This document shows, one piece after another, positions 1-10,493 of a stretch of 64,000 nt of DNA. Each line of letters starts with the position of its first letter. Within the stretch, counting starts at the first letter, position 1. Origin of the DNA: Schumannella luteola (lineage in GTDB: Bacteria; Actinomycetota; Actinomycetes; Actinomycetales; Microbacteriaceae); the NCBI RefSeq assembly GCF_013408685.1, contig NZ_JACBZY010000001.1, forward strand, positions 2,666,001-2,730,000, written 5' to 3'. The translations under genes and the position numbers were made by a program. Under the pieces are notes generated by a model. That model saw nothing but the letters and a program-made list of their open reading frames with translations, was not told the origin of the DNA and searched no databases.

Positions 1-735
1 CGGGTTCGCGGCCGAGTCGATCGCGCACTGGGCGCCGATCCGCTCGACGCCGGCACCCGCCGCTGGTTCCGGGCCGCGCAGGGGGAGCGCCGACTGGATG
101 CCGTGCTCGCCGGTCTCGGCGCGCCGTGGACGGTGCTCAACAGCATCCCCGTCGGGCGTTCCGGTCAGGTCGACCATCTGCTCATCGGCCCGGCCGGGGT
201 CTTCACCGTCGTCGCCCGCGCGGCAGCTCGCCGTCCGCTCACGAGCGAGGGCTTCGAGCTCGCCGGCGCCGAGGCGGATGCTCTGCGCTCGGCGATCGCG
301 GAGCGACTCGACGCCGAGAGCCGCCTCTCGGTCGCGATGGGCTCCGAGGTCGAGGTGCGCTCCTTCGTCGTCGCGGTGGGCGCCGGACGGGTGAGCGGCC
401 ACGCCGACGGAGTCTCCTTCGTGACGCCGGCCGAACTCGAGCGAGTGCTCGCCCGGGCGCCGCGCCGCCTCGACGCCCAGACCGTGACGCTGCTCCGTGC
501 CGTCGCCGAGCAGCCGCGCACCTGGCGCGAGCAGCCGGTCGAGGCGATCGACGACGCCGACATCGACGTCGAGCAGCGCTTCCGCAGCCTCGAACTCGAC
601 GTGCTCGTGGCTCGGCGGCTCCGCCTGCTCTGGACCGTTCTCGGCAGCGCGGCGGGCCTCGCGGCGATGCTGGGCGCCATCGCAGTCGCCGCACCCGAGG
701 TGCTGACGCGGCTCAGCGGCGCGCTCGGACTCTGA
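1..735 (+). CDS. NERD-domain protein, 5' end outside the window
   Basis: The reading frame is open from base 1 without a stop, so the gene starts upstream of the window; an internal GTG at 103 is only the first start visible here. The visible part carries the core of a nuclease-related domain: RRLDAVL, then a stretch resembling w-vLnsiPvG---QvDHllIGPaGVFtV. The usual Glu/Lys after the GVF strand (as in VIETK) is not obvious here (VVARAAARR), so nuclease activity is doubtful. A hydrophobic segment near the C-terminus (LWTVLGSAAGLAAMLGAIAV) suggests one membrane anchor. The role is unknown; the family is linked to DNA processing only by fold. Confidence 0.7.
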   Translation, partial: RVRGRVDRALGADPLDAGTRRWFRAAQGERRLDAVLAGLGAPWTVLNSIPVGRSGQVDHLLIGPAGVFTVVARAAARRPLTSEGFELAGAEADALRSAIAERLDAESRLSVAMGSEVEVRSFVVAVGAGRVSGHADGVSFVTPAELERVLARAPRRLDAQTVTLLRAVAEQPRTWREQPVEAIDDADIDVEQRFRSLELDVLVARRLRLLWTVLGSAAGLAAMLGAIAVAAPEVLTRLSGALGL

Positions 736-776
736 CGCGCTCGTCGGACGGTGTCACGGCAGCCGCCGACTCCTGC

Positions 777-782
777 TAATCT
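777..782 (+). promoter_or_regulatory. Candidate -10 box (TAATCT) for rpsO
   Basis: TAATCT lies about 90 bases before the rpsO start in a locally AT-richer stretch. No convincing -35 box is visible (GTGTCA at 751-756 would need a 20-bp spacer). The leader between it and rpsO is long enough for S15 autoregulation, but no specific structure was recognised. Confidence 0.35.
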
Positions 783-869
783 TGCGAGGTTGCCGTCACG
801 ACGGCCGCGGATCGAGAGAGCGCACGCACCCCGCGTCGCGCACCGCGCAACGAGAGAAGGGATCCCTCT

Positions 870-1139
870 ATGGCACTGGATGCAGACACCAAGAAGGCGA
901 TCATCGACGAGTACGCCACCCAGCCCGGTGACACCGGATCCCCGGAGGTGCAGATCGCGCTGCTGAGCAAGCGCATCAAGGACCTCACGGAGCACCTGAA
1001 GGAGCACAAGCACGACCACCACTCGCGTCGTGGCCTGCTCCTCCTGGTCGGACAGCGTCGCCGCCTGCTCGGCTACCTGCAGGACATCGACATCGAGCGC
1101 TACCGCTCGCTGATCGAGCGTCTCGGCCTTCGTCGCTGA
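870..1139 (+). CDS. rpsO: 30S ribosomal protein S15
   Basis: Encodes an 89-residue protein of the exact family length. It binds the central domain of 16S rRNA (helices 20-22) early in 30S assembly. Recognisable landmarks are [17 protein letters not shown] near residues 21-37, the [12 protein letters not shown] turn and the [12 protein letters not shown] helix. The ATG is preceded by the purine-rich GAGAGAAGGG. It is a single-gene unit here; the usual downstream neighbour pnp is not present in the window, and a strong hairpin follows the stop. Confidence 0.98.
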   Translation: MALDADTKKAIIDEYATQPGDTGSPEVQIALLSKRIKDLTEHLKEHKHDHHSRRGLLLLVGQRRRLLGYLQDIDIERYRSLIERLGLRR

Positions 1140-1170
1140 GTTCGCCTCAGCACTGATTCGACCCAGCACG

Positions 1171-1206
1171 GAAGCGGGCCGTCACCTTCGGGTGGCGGCC
1201 CGCTTC
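1171..1206. terminator. Bidirectional hairpin terminator, rpsO and the minus-strand gene
   Basis: A 16-bp stem with one mismatch (GAAGCGGGCCGTCACC against GGTGGCGGCCCGCTTC) is closed by a cUUCGg tetraloop. It sits between two convergent genes, so it probably stops both transcripts. No long T tract follows, as is common in high-GC actinobacteria. Confidence 0.8.
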
Positions 1207-1267
1207 TGCGTTCCCGGCGAGTCGCCGCCGGGGCCGGAGGCGGCCGAATCGACCGCCTCCGGCGCTC

Positions 1268-1771
1268 TCAGTTGCGCAGGAAGCGCACGAGCCCGGCGAC
1301 GCCCTGCACACCGCCGAAGATGATCGCGCCCCAGGTCACGACGTAGCTGCCGCCCGGCGCCGCGAAGAAGAAGGTGCCTGCGGTGATCACGATGCCGACG
1401 AGCATGATGCCGAATCCGACGAGCATCGTGCGCAGTCCGGCCTTCCGCGCCGCCGACATCCCCGCGGCCGGCGCGCCGAACGCGGAGGCGTTCTGCTGGC
1501 CCTGGTGCGCCGCCGACCAGGCGTAGGGCGCGGCGCCGGGCTGGGGCTGCGCGTACTGGGTCTGGCCGTACTGGTGCTGCCCGTACTGAGCCTGGTCGTA
1601 CGGCGCCTGCGCGTACGGGGCCTGGCTGTACTGGGGCTGCTGCCCGTACTGCGGCTGAGCCGCTCCGGCTTGCGGGATCGGATCGGCGTTGCCCGGCTGC
1701 GGGAAGAACTGCTGCGGCGGGGCGATGCCCGGCTGCGGCGCGGGAACGGGCGGGACGGACTGATCGGTCAT
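1268..1771 (-). CDS. Pro/Gln/Tyr-rich small membrane protein, unknown function
   Basis: 167 residues. The N-terminal ~95 residues are low complexity, built on repeated QYGQ, QAPY and QPQ units rich in Gln, Pro, Tyr and Ala; the C-terminal ~65 residues contain two hydrophobic helices (LRTMLVGFGIMLVGIVITAG and VVTWGAIIFGGVQGVAGLV) joined by a short loop. This arrangement (disordered cytoplasmic tail plus a two-helix domain) is widespread in actinobacterial proteins of unknown role. It is transcribed alone, convergent with rpsO and divergent from the oxidoreductase. Confidence 0.75.
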   Translation of the reverse strand: MTDQSVPPVPAPQPGIAPPQQFFPQPGNADPIPQAGAAQPQYGQQPQYSQAPYAQAPYDQAQYGQHQYGQTQYAQPQPGAAPYAWSAAHQGQQNASAFGAPAAGMSAARKAGLRTMLVGFGIMLVGIVITAGTFFFAAPGGSYVVTWGAIIFGGVQGVAGLVRFLRN

Positions 1772-1867
1772 GGGGACTCCCTGCTGAGGTACGCGAGGAT
1801 TCTTCCCTGCTCGTTGCAGTCACTGCACGTCCCCATCCGAGTGACGCACCGCGTCTACGCTCGGAGC

Positions 1868-2833
1868 ATGAGCACTGCCGATCGCGCCGTCCGCTTCCAC
1901 CGCCTGGCCGGCGTCGACTCACTGCAGCTCGACGCGGTCGAGGCCACGGAGCCCGGGCCGGGACAGATCCGCGTGCGCGTCGTGACCGCGGGCCTCAACC
2001 CGGTCGACTGGAAGATCCTGAGCGGATCGAGCTCGCGCTACTCGCCGACGCTGCCCTCGGTGAACGGCAACGACTTCGCCGGCGTGATCGACCGCGTGGG
2101 CGCCGGCGTCACCGAGCGAGCCGTGGGGGATCGCGTCTTCGGCGGCGCGCGGTTCCACGCGCAGGCCGACCACCTGGTCGTCGCTGCGGATGCGGTGGTG
2201 GCGATCCCCGACGAGGTGCCTTTCGCTGTCGCCGGCGTGCTCGACATCGCGGGACGCACGGCGTGGGCGAGCGTCGCCTCCTTCGGCCTCGGCCCGCAGG
2301 ACACGGTGTTCATCAGCGGCGCGGCCGGCGGCGTCGGCGTGTTCAGCTCGCAGCTCGCGCGACGCACCGGTGCGCGCGTGATCGGCAGCTGCGGAGCCGA
2401 CAACGACGAGCTGCTCCGCGGTCTCGGCGTCGAGCCGGTGCGCTACGGCGACGGCCTCGAGCAGCGCCTGCGCGACCTGGCCCCCGACGGCATCACGGCC
2501 GTGCTCGATCAGGCCGGGCACGGCACGATCGAGCTGGCTCTCGCCCTCGGCGTCGCGGCCCACCGGATCAACACGATCACCGATCCGAGCGCGGTCGAGC
2601 GCCTCGGCGTCACGAACATCGGCGGTCACTCGCTGACTCCGGGCCTGCCGGAGCTGGGCGAGCTGGCGGCCCTGGTCGCCGGCGGCCAGGTGCGGGTGCC
2701 GATCGACGCCGAGTTCCCTCTGGAGCAGTTCGCCGCGGCATACGCGCACCTGCGCGGCGGCCATCTCTCGGGCAAGGTGCTGCTGCGGCTGATCGACGAC
2801 GCGGCGATCGCCCAGGAGGCGACGACGTGGTGA
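1868..2833 (+). CDS. NADP-dependent zinc-free oxidoreductase, MDR/quinone oxidoreductase family
   Basis: 321 residues with the two-domain medium-chain dehydrogenase layout: an N-terminal GroES-like fold (VVTAGLNPVDWKILSG, NGNDFAGVIDRVGAGV) and a Rossmann domain with the nucleotide loop SGAAGGVGVFSSQLARR near residues 148-164. The structural and catalytic zinc ligands of alcohol dehydrogenases are absent, which fits the quinone oxidoreductase branch. The start is the ATG at 1868 (MSTADRAVRFHRL); the frame is open further upstream, but that part overlaps the divergent gene and is low complexity. Substrate unknown. It overlaps the next gene by four bases. Confidence 0.88.
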   Translation: MSTADRAVRFHRLAGVDSLQLDAVEATEPGPGQIRVRVVTAGLNPVDWKILSGSSSRYSPTLPSVNGNDFAGVIDRVGAGVTERAVGDRVFGGARFHAQADHLVVAADAVVAIPDEVPFAVAGVLDIAGRTAWASVASFGLGPQDTVFISGAAGGVGVFSSQLARRTGARVIGSCGADNDELLRGLGVEPVRYGDGLEQRLRDLAPDGITAVLDQAGHGTIELALALGVAAHRINTITDPSAVERLGVTNIGGHSLTPGLPELGELAALVAGGQVRVPIDAEFPLEQFAAAYAHLRGGHLSGKVLLRLIDDAAIAQEATTW

Positions 2834-3273
2834 GCTGGCCCTGGAGTCGTGATCCGGTGGGCGACCCGACGCTCCTCGCCGCCGACCGCGGCAGCGGCTC
2901 GCTCGACGACTACGACTACGACCTGGTGCCGCGCAAGGCGGGGGTGCGCATCCGCCTCGCCGCGGCCGATCCGAATGCCGCGGAGATCGCGACGGTCGTG
3001 CAGCTCGCCCGCGACGAGGGCGTCGAGCTCGAGACGATCGTCGCCGCGCGCACGATCGAGCAGGAGCGGGTGGACGCGCCGATCGAGGTTCGGCTGTTCC
3101 TCGGGCGCCGCGTGAGCGGCGTCGTCGGGGTCGTGCCGCGCGGTCTCGAGAGCGTCGTCGATCAGACGCTGCGCCGGCTCGAGGATCGCGGCGACAAGGC
3201 GCGCATCCCCGTCGAGATCGTGAAGACCCGGCGCGGCCTGCGGGTCGAGCTGCTCATGGGCGCGACCCGCTGA
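2830..3273 (+). CDS. Conserved-looking hypothetical protein, translationally coupled
   Basis: 147 residues starting at GTG 2830, whose GTGA overlaps the stop of the oxidoreductase; GTG 2827 is an alternative. The sequence has an acidic N-terminal segment (GSGSLDDYDYDLVPRKAG) followed by alternating strand/helix predicted regions (VRIRLAAADPNAAEIATVVQ, PIEVRLFLGRRVSGVVGVVP). No catalytic motif or known domain was recognised. The coupling suggests co-expression with the reductase but not a shared role. Confidence 0.65.
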   Translation: MSWPWSRDPVGDPTLLAADRGSGSLDDYDYDLVPRKAGVRIRLAAADPNAAEIATVVQLARDEGVELETIVAARTIEQERVDAPIEVRLFLGRRVSGVVGVVPRGLESVVDQTLRRLEDRGDKARIPVEIVKTRRGLRVELLMGATR

Positions 3274-3352
3274 GTCCGGCAGCACCCGAGGGCACGGCGA
3301 CCACGGCGTGCCCGGCTTCACGAGTCGAGGCGGGGGAGCGCCGGTGCGGGGA

Positions 3353-3742
3353 CTACTCCGCCGCGGGAGCCGAGCCGGCGGCCGACTCCTGCTGCGCGAT
3401 CTGCGCGCGGATGCCGTCCATGTCGAGCGCGCGGATCTGCGTGATCAGCTCGTCGAGCGCGGGGCGGGGAAGCGCGCCGGCCTGCTTGAACACGCCGATG
3501 CCGTCGCGGAAGGCCATGAGCGTCGGGATCGCCTGGATCTCGGCGGCGCCGGCGAGACCGCGCTGATCTTCGGTGTCGACCTTGCCGAAGACGATGTCGG
3601 CATTGTCGCCGCTCGCCGAGTCGTAGATCGGCGCGAACGCCTTGCACGGGCCGCACCAGTCGGCCCAGAAGTCCACGAGGACGATGCCGCCCTCGAGGAT
3701 CGTCGATTCGAAGTCCTGCTCGGTCAGATCCACCGTGGCCAT
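3353..3742 (-). CDS. trxA: Thioredoxin
   Basis: 129 residues with the active site WADWCGPCKAFAPIY near residue 31 and the cis-proline motif IPTLMAF near residue 76. It reduces protein disulfides in the cytoplasm with electrons from thioredoxin reductase. It is about 20 residues longer than E. coli thioredoxin because of a C-terminal Ala/Ser/Gln tail. The start is ATG at 3742 (MATVDLTEQDF); the frame continues upstream, but that part is Arg-rich and non-conserved. Divergent from the histidine kinase gene. The symbol is by family; several paralogues usually exist. Confidence 0.88.
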   Translation of the reverse strand: MATVDLTEQDFESTILEGGIVLVDFWADWCGPCKAFAPIYDSASGDNADIVFGKVDTEDQRGLAGAAEIQAIPTLMAFRDGIGVFKQAGALPRPALDELITQIRALDMDGIRAQIAQQESAAGSAPAAE

Positions 3743-3864
3743 GGGTCTCAGCCTAGGCGGGCCACGACGCCCGCGCTGGCGGGCGCGTACGACCGCAGGA
3801 TGATCTGCGGCCGCCGTCCGAGGGATATCCGGCCTCACGCGACGGGGCGGTCGTGCGTCTGGCC

Positions 3865-3870
3865 TACCGT
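3865..3870 (+). promoter_or_regulatory. Leaderless -10 box (TACCGT) for the histidine kinase
   Basis: TACCGT is followed by six bases and then GTG at 3877. The same spacing is repeated at many genes here, which supports transcription starting at or next to the start codon and fixes the kinase start at 3877 rather than the upstream GTG at 3853. Confidence 0.5.
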
Positions 3871-3876
3871 GGAGAC

Positions 3877-5145
3877 GTGTTCCGTCCGCTCACCCGCACC
3901 CAGCTCACGGTCGATATCGCCGTGCCCGCGGGCATCGTGGTCGTGTTCATCTGGCCGGCGCTGCTGATCAGCAGCACGATGCCGGCCGAGCCGCTGGCGC
4001 TCATCGGCTTCGCTGTCGCGCTCGTCTTCCGCCGGCTCGCTCCGGGCCTGGCGCTCGGCATCACCTGGGTCGTGGCGATCCTCGAGATGCTCGCGCGCAT
4101 CCCGAGCCCCGGACCCTCGAACCTGCTGATCCTCGGTGTGCTCTTCGCGACAGCCGCGCACGGCACGCGTCTCGTGCGCTGGCTGGGGTTCGCCTCGTCG
4201 TTCCTCGGCGCCTTCTGCGTCGCCTTCTACATCCAGATCGTGCCGATGCTGTCGGAGGGCCTGCCCGGGCCTGGTGACGCGGCCCGCTTCCTGCTCGTCG
4301 GCGGATTCCTCTTCGGCGCCGCCCTCGCGGGCTTCCTGCTGTCGTGGACGGCCGGTCTGCTCATGACGATCGGCCTCCGCGCCCGCGTGAGCCGCGCGCA
4401 GGCCGCCGCCGCGTCCTACGAGGTCATCGCCGAGCAGGAGCGCACCCGCATCGCCCGCGACATGCACGATGTCGTCGCGCACTCGCTCGCTGTCGTGATC
4501 GCCCAGGCCGACGGCGCGCGCTACCTGCGCAAGACCGACCCCGAGGCGGTGGATGAGGCGCTCACCACGATCGCCTCGACCTCGCGTGAGGCCCTGGCCG
4601 ATGTGCGCGTGCTGCTCGCGCAGCTGCGCCACAAGCAGGGCGACGCCCCGCAGCCGGCGATCGCCGACCTCGAGCGCCTCTACGAGCAGATGCGCGCCTC
4701 CGGTCTGGCGATCGAGGTCGGCGGGTCCGGCGTCGCGCTGCCGTTCCCCACGCCCACGCAGCTCGCGATCTACCGGATCGTGCAGGAGTCGCTCACGAAC
4801 GCGCTGCGCCACGGCGACGCGGGAGAGCCCGTGCAGCTGCGCTTCGACTGGGCCCCCGGCGGTCTGCACCTCTCGATCGCGAGCGCACTGCGCCCCAACG
4901 CGGTGCCGAACGCGCACCCCGGCCACGGGCTCGCCGGCATGACCGAGCGCGCCAACCTCGTCGGCGGCACGCTCGGCGCCGGCAGCGAGGGCGCCCGCTT
5001 CGTCGTGCGCACCTGGCTCCCCGCCGAGGTCGCCACGGCGGCGCAGCAGCCCGCGCTCGGCGTCGGGCCGCGCGCGACCCCCACGACCATCGACCCGGCG
5101 CCCTCGGCGCCGGCCACCGCCGACGAGAGGCACCCCGCTCCGTGA
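3877..5145 (+). CDS. Sensor histidine kinase, NarL/HisKA_3 type
   Basis: 422 residues. The N-terminal ~165 residues form several hydrophobic segments, so the sensor is membrane-embedded with little extracellular material. The dimerisation/phospho-acceptor helix reads RIARDMHDVVAHSL with His at about residue 197; the ATPase domain has the N box RIVQESLTNALRHGD near 300 and the G box GHGLAGMTERANLVGG near 350. An Ala/Pro/Thr-rich tail follows. It should autophosphorylate and pass phosphate to the response regulator encoded directly downstream with a GTGA overlap. The signal is unknown; the ABC exporter genes downstream are a plausible target. Confidence 0.92.
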   Translation: MFRPLTRTQLTVDIAVPAGIVVVFIWPALLISSTMPAEPLALIGFAVALVFRRLAPGLALGITWVVAILEMLARIPSPGPSNLLILGVLFATAAHGTRLVRWLGFASSFLGAFCVAFYIQIVPMLSEGLPGPGDAARFLLVGGFLFGAALAGFLLSWTAGLLMTIGLRARVSRAQAAAASYEVIAEQERTRIARDMHDVVAHSLAVVIAQADGARYLRKTDPEAVDEALTTIASTSREALADVRVLLAQLRHKQGDAPQPAIADLERLYEQMRASGLAIEVGGSGVALPFPTPTQLAIYRIVQESLTNALRHGDAGEPVQLRFDWAPGGLHLSIASALRPNAVPNAHPGHGLAGMTERANLVGGTLGAGSEGARFVVRTWLPAEVATAAQQPALGVGPRATPTTIDPAPSAPATADERHPAP

Positions 5146-5807
5146 CCGACCGCATCCGCGTCGCCCTGGTCGACGACCAGGCCCTGTTCCGCACCGGCAT
5201 CCGCATGCTCGTGAGCTCGCAGCCCGACCTCGAGTTCGTCGGCGAGGCCGGTGACGGCGTCGAGGGCATCTCGCTCGCCGCCTCGGCGAAGCCCGACGTC
5301 ATCCTCATGGACATCCGCATGCCGGTGCTCGACGGAATCGACGCGACGGCGCGCATCGTGCAGGCGCGCACGGCCGGGGCCGAGAGCCCCCGCATCCTCG
5401 TGCTCACGACCTTCGACCTCGACGAAGCCGCGGCCCGCGCGATCCGCGCCGGGGCGAGCGGCTTCGTGCTGAAGGACGCCGACCCGGAGTTCCTGCTCGC
5501 CGCGATCCGCACCGTGCACGCCGGCACCTCCGTGATCGCCGCCTCGGCCACGAAGGAGCTGTTCCAGCAGTTCGGCTCCCGCAGCTCGGCCACCGCACCG
5601 CCGCCCGAGTTCGGCGAGCTGACGCAGCGCGAGCGCGAGATCTTCCTCCTGGCGGCCGCGGGGCGCAGCAACAGCGAGATCGCGGCGCAGGAGTACGTGA
5701 GCGAGGCGACCGTGAAGACGCACATCAGCCGCATCCTCGCCAAGCTCGGGTTGCGCGACCGCGTGCAGCTCGTCGTCTACGCCTACGAGAACCGGCTCAC
5801 CGACTGA
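5142..5807 (+). CDS. NarL/FixJ-family response regulator
   Basis: 221 residues: receiver domain (VALVDDQALFRTGIRMLV) with phospho-acceptor Asp57 in VILMDIRMPVLDG and the switch Thr/Lys region (LTTFDLDEAAARAI, SGFVLKD), then a LuxR-type helix-turn-helix (LTQREREIFLLAAAGRSNSEIA, EATVKTHISRILAKLGLRDR). Starts at GTG overlapping the kinase stop. It probably controls the ABC/FtsX pair 180 bases downstream. Confidence 0.93.
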   Translation: MTDRIRVALVDDQALFRTGIRMLVSSQPDLEFVGEAGDGVEGISLAASAKPDVILMDIRMPVLDGIDATARIVQARTAGAESPRILVLTTFDLDEAAARAIRAGASGFVLKDADPEFLLAAIRTVHAGTSVIAASATKELFQQFGSRSSATAPPPEFGELTQREREIFLLAAAGRSNSEIAAQEYVSEATVKTHISRILAKLGLRDRVQLVVYAYENRLTD

Positions 5808-5970
5808 CCTGACCGCGCAGGTGCTCGACGCCGCGCAGTGCCGTCGTGCGGAATCGTGCGTCGCGGGACGTCGTGGGCGACCGGCATGCGACGCGGGTCG
5901 GAGCGGCGGATCATCCCGGCGGATGACACCGCACCTCCCGCAGCGGGACGACCGGCAGGATGCCGCTCCG

Positions 5971-5976
5971 TAGCGT
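5971..5976 (+). promoter_or_regulatory. Leaderless -10 box (TAGCGT) for the ABC ATPase
   Basis: TAGCGT followed by seven bases and ATG 5984. This supports the MEITTTD start and gives the exporter pair its own promoter, separate from the two-component operon. Confidence 0.5.
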
Positions 5977-5983
5977 CGGAGAC

Positions 5984-6745
5984 ATGGAGATCACGACCAC
6001 CGACATGGGCCTCGTCGCCCGGGTGCAGAACCTGACCAAGAGCTACGGCCGCGCCGCCGGCGAGGTGACCGCGCTGCGGGACGTGACCCTCGGCATCCGC
6101 CGCGGCGAGTTCACCGCGATCATGGGCCCGAGCGGCTCGGGCAAGTCGACGCTCATGCACATCATGGCCGGCCTCGACTCGCCGACCGGCGGCCGCGTCT
6201 GGCTCGGCGACGCCGAGATCGGCGGGATGGGCGACACCCAGCTCACCCTGCTGCGGCGCCGCCGCGTCGGCTTCGTCTTCCAGTCGTTCAACCTGGTTCC
6301 GACGCTCGACGTCGCCGGCAACATCCTGCTTCCCTTCGAACTCGACGGGCGACGCCCCGACCAGCAGGAGAAGGCGTGGATCGACCAGCTGATCGCCGCG
6401 CTCGGCCTCGGCCCGCGCCTGCGGCACCGCCCGCACGAGCTCTCGGGGGGGCAGCAGCAGCGCGTCGCCATCGCCCGCGCCCTCGCCACCCGGCCCGAGC
6501 TCGTCTTCGCCGACGAGCCGACCGGCAACCTCGACTCGCGCACCGGCCGTGAGGTGCTGTCGCTGCTGTCGACCGCGAGTCGCGACTACGGCCAGTCGAT
6601 CGCGATGGTCACCCACGACCCGGTCGCGGCCAGCTACGCCGACCGCATCCTGTTCCTCGCCGACGGGGTCGTCGTCGACGACCGGCCGCGGCAGAGCGCC
6701 GAGGAGATCTCGCGCACCATGCTCGCCATGGAGAGTGCCGCGTGA
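5984..6745 (+). CDS. ABC transporter ATP-binding protein, MacB/LolD class
   Basis: 253 residues with Walker [10 protein letters not shown] near residue 47, Q loop [14 protein letters not shown], signature LSGGQQQR near 150 and Walker [13 protein letters not shown]. The LolD/MacB-type pattern (Q-loop [13 protein letters not shown]-loop [11 protein letters not shown]) pairs with FtsX-like permeases that export peptides, antibiotics or act as mechanotransmitters. The permease follows with a GTGA overlap. An upstream two-component pair suggests drug- or envelope-stress-responsive expression (inference). Confidence 0.94.
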   Translation: MEITTTDMGLVARVQNLTKSYGRAAGEVTALRDVTLGIRRGEFTAIMGPSGSGKSTLMHIMAGLDSPTGGRVWLGDAEIGGMGDTQLTLLRRRRVGFVFQSFNLVPTLDVAGNILLPFELDGRRPDQQEKAWIDQLIAALGLGPRLRHRPHELSGGQQQRVAIARALATRPELVFADEPTGNLDSRTGREVLSLLSTASRDYGQSIAMVTHDPVAASYADRILFLADGVVVDDRPRQSAEEISRTMLAMESAA

Positions 6746-8163
6746 GCGGCGCACGCGGAGGCGTCGCCCTGCGCGGCCACGCCTCGAGCATCACCGTCGC
6801 GACGCTGAGCGCCGCCTTCGGCGTCGCGCTGCTGCAGGTGACCGGCTTCCTCGGCGCGCTCGTCAAGGCCGACCCGGCCGCGGGACGCAGTGCGACGACC
6901 CTGCCGCTCATGCTCTCGATCCTCGCGCTCGTCTTCATCGCGATCTCGATCTACGTGGGCGCGATCGTCACCGCCAACACCTTCGCGACGATCGTCGCCG
7001 GCCGGGCGCGCACGATCGCGCTGCTGCGGCTCATCGGCGACAGCGCGCAGGCGCAGCGACGAGGGATCGCGCGCGAGGGCGTCGGGGTCGGCGTGCTGGG
7101 CGCGCTGCTCGGCGCGGTCATCGGCACCGGATTCGCGGTCGCGCTCGACCGGCTCGCCGTCGTCACCGACACGATCCCCGACACCGGGTACGGCCTCGGC
7201 TGGCTGAACCCGGTGATCGTCATCCCGATGGTCGCCGTGATTCTCACCACCTGGGCCGCCTCGTGGATCGGCTCGCGGCGCGTGCTCGCCGTCACGCCGC
7301 TGCAGGCGATCGGGGGAGCGCAGGAGGCCGGGCGCGAGGAGCTCGTGCGCCGCCCCGCGCGCACGGTCATCTCGATCGTGCTGTTCGCGCTCGGCACGCT
7401 CGTGCTGCTGCTCGGAGTGGCCGTCGGGCTCGTGTCGCCCTTCGGCGTGCTCATCGGGATCGTCGGCGGCATCCTGTCCTTCAGCGGACTCATCGCCGGC
7501 GCGCACCTGATCATGCCGCCCGCGCTGCGCCTGGTCGGGCGGCTCTTCGGCAGCGCGCCGACCGCGCGCCTCGCCTCGGAGAACGCGCTGCGGTACCCCG
7601 AGCGCAGCTCCCGCACGACGATCGGCGTCGTCATCGGCGTCACGCTGATCACGATGTTCGGCGTCGCGATCGCGAGCTTCAGCGACATGATCCACGCGGC
7701 GCAGGCCGACCAGCCGGAGACCTACGCCGGAACCGACACGATCCTGACGGCCATCCAGGCGGTATTCTCGGTGCTCGTCGGCTTCAGCGCGCTCATCGCG
7801 GCGGTCGGCCTCGTCAACAACCTCTCGCTCAGCGTCGTGCAGCGCACCCGCGAGCTCGGCCTGCTGCGGGCGCTCGGCTTCAGCGTGCGGCAGCTGCGCA
7901 CCATGATCACCGTCGAGAGCGCGCAGCTCACCGGCACGGCGGTGCTCGTCGGCCTCGTGCTGGGCGCCTTCTACGGCTGGTGCGGCGCGCAGTCGCTGCT
8001 CGGCAGCATCAACGGCTCGCCCGGGCTCGTGCTCCCCGGTGTGCCGTGGGTGCTGCTCGCGGTGATCGTGGTGGCGGCCGCGCTGCTCACCTGGGTCGCG
8101 TCGCTCGCCCCGGCCCGGCGCGCGACCCGTGTCGCCCCGGTCACGGCTCTCGCCGTCGACTGA
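6742..8163 (+). CDS. FtsX-like ABC transporter permease
   Basis: 473 residues with two FtsX-type halves: hydrophobic segments near residues 10-30, 50-75, 105-125 and 150-175, a second block from 205, and a final trio after 340. The conserved cytoplasmic motif RTRELGLLRALGFSVRQLRTM before the last helices is the coupling helix contacting the ATPase. The extracytoplasmic loops are short, unlike MacB, so this is the MacB-less, Bce/Yvr-like simple exporter subgroup. Starts at GTG overlapping the ATPase stop. Confidence 0.92.
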   Translation: MSGARGGVALRGHASSITVATLSAAFGVALLQVTGFLGALVKADPAAGRSATTLPLMLSILALVFIAISIYVGAIVTANTFATIVAGRARTIALLRLIGDSAQAQRRGIAREGVGVGVLGALLGAVIGTGFAVALDRLAVVTDTIPDTGYGLGWLNPVIVIPMVAVILTTWAASWIGSRRVLAVTPLQAIGGAQEAGREELVRRPARTVISIVLFALGTLVLLLGVAVGLVSPFGVLIGIVGGILSFSGLIAGAHLIMPPALRLVGRLFGSAPTARLASENALRYPERSSRTTIGVVIGVTLITMFGVAIASFSDMIHAAQADQPETYAGTDTILTAIQAVFSVLVGFSALIAAVGLVNNLSLSVVQRTRELGLLRALGFSVRQLRTMITVESAQLTGTAVLVGLVLGAFYGWCGAQSLLGSINGSPGLVLPGVPWVLLAVIVVAAALLTWVASLAPARRATRVAPVTALAVD

Positions 8164-10269
<2,106 letters not shown>

Positions 10270-10315
10270 CCCCTCGAGTTCCCGAGCCGGCGCCCGGCCG
10301 CACCATCTCCGCGCC

Positions 10316-10484
10316 GTCGGAAACTCAGGCAGGCGCCCGCCGAGCGCTCTGTCGGAAACTCAGGCAGTCCGTGCGATTCATCGGTGGCCGGCCCCGTCGT
10401 TCCGGTTCGGAGCCAGTCGTTCCGGACACTGCCGCCTGAGTTTCCGACCGGTCGCGCGGAGCGCCCTCCGCCTGAGTCTCCGAC
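10316..10484. repeat. Inverted-repeat element, locus 2 (nested double copy)
   Basis: Two left arms (10316-10330, 10351-10365) followed by two right arms (10434-10448 and 10470-10484, the last with one change, GCCTGAGTCTCCGAC). The two left arms are 35 bases apart, the two right arms 36, so an outer hairpin encloses an inner one; the inner spacer is 68 bases. It lies between convergent leuA and the TRIC-type gene. Confidence 0.93.
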
Positions 10485-10493
10485 AGCGGGCGG

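Noticed and set aside
98-779. Alternative overlapping frames in the first gene
   Set aside because: They are Arg/Ser-rich shadows; only the frame open from base 1 shows the NERD pattern.
1505-1867. N-terminal extension of the oxidoreductase
   Set aside because: It overlaps the divergent membrane-protein gene, is Leu/Arg/Gly-rich and lacks family similarity; the MDR domain starts at ATG 1868.
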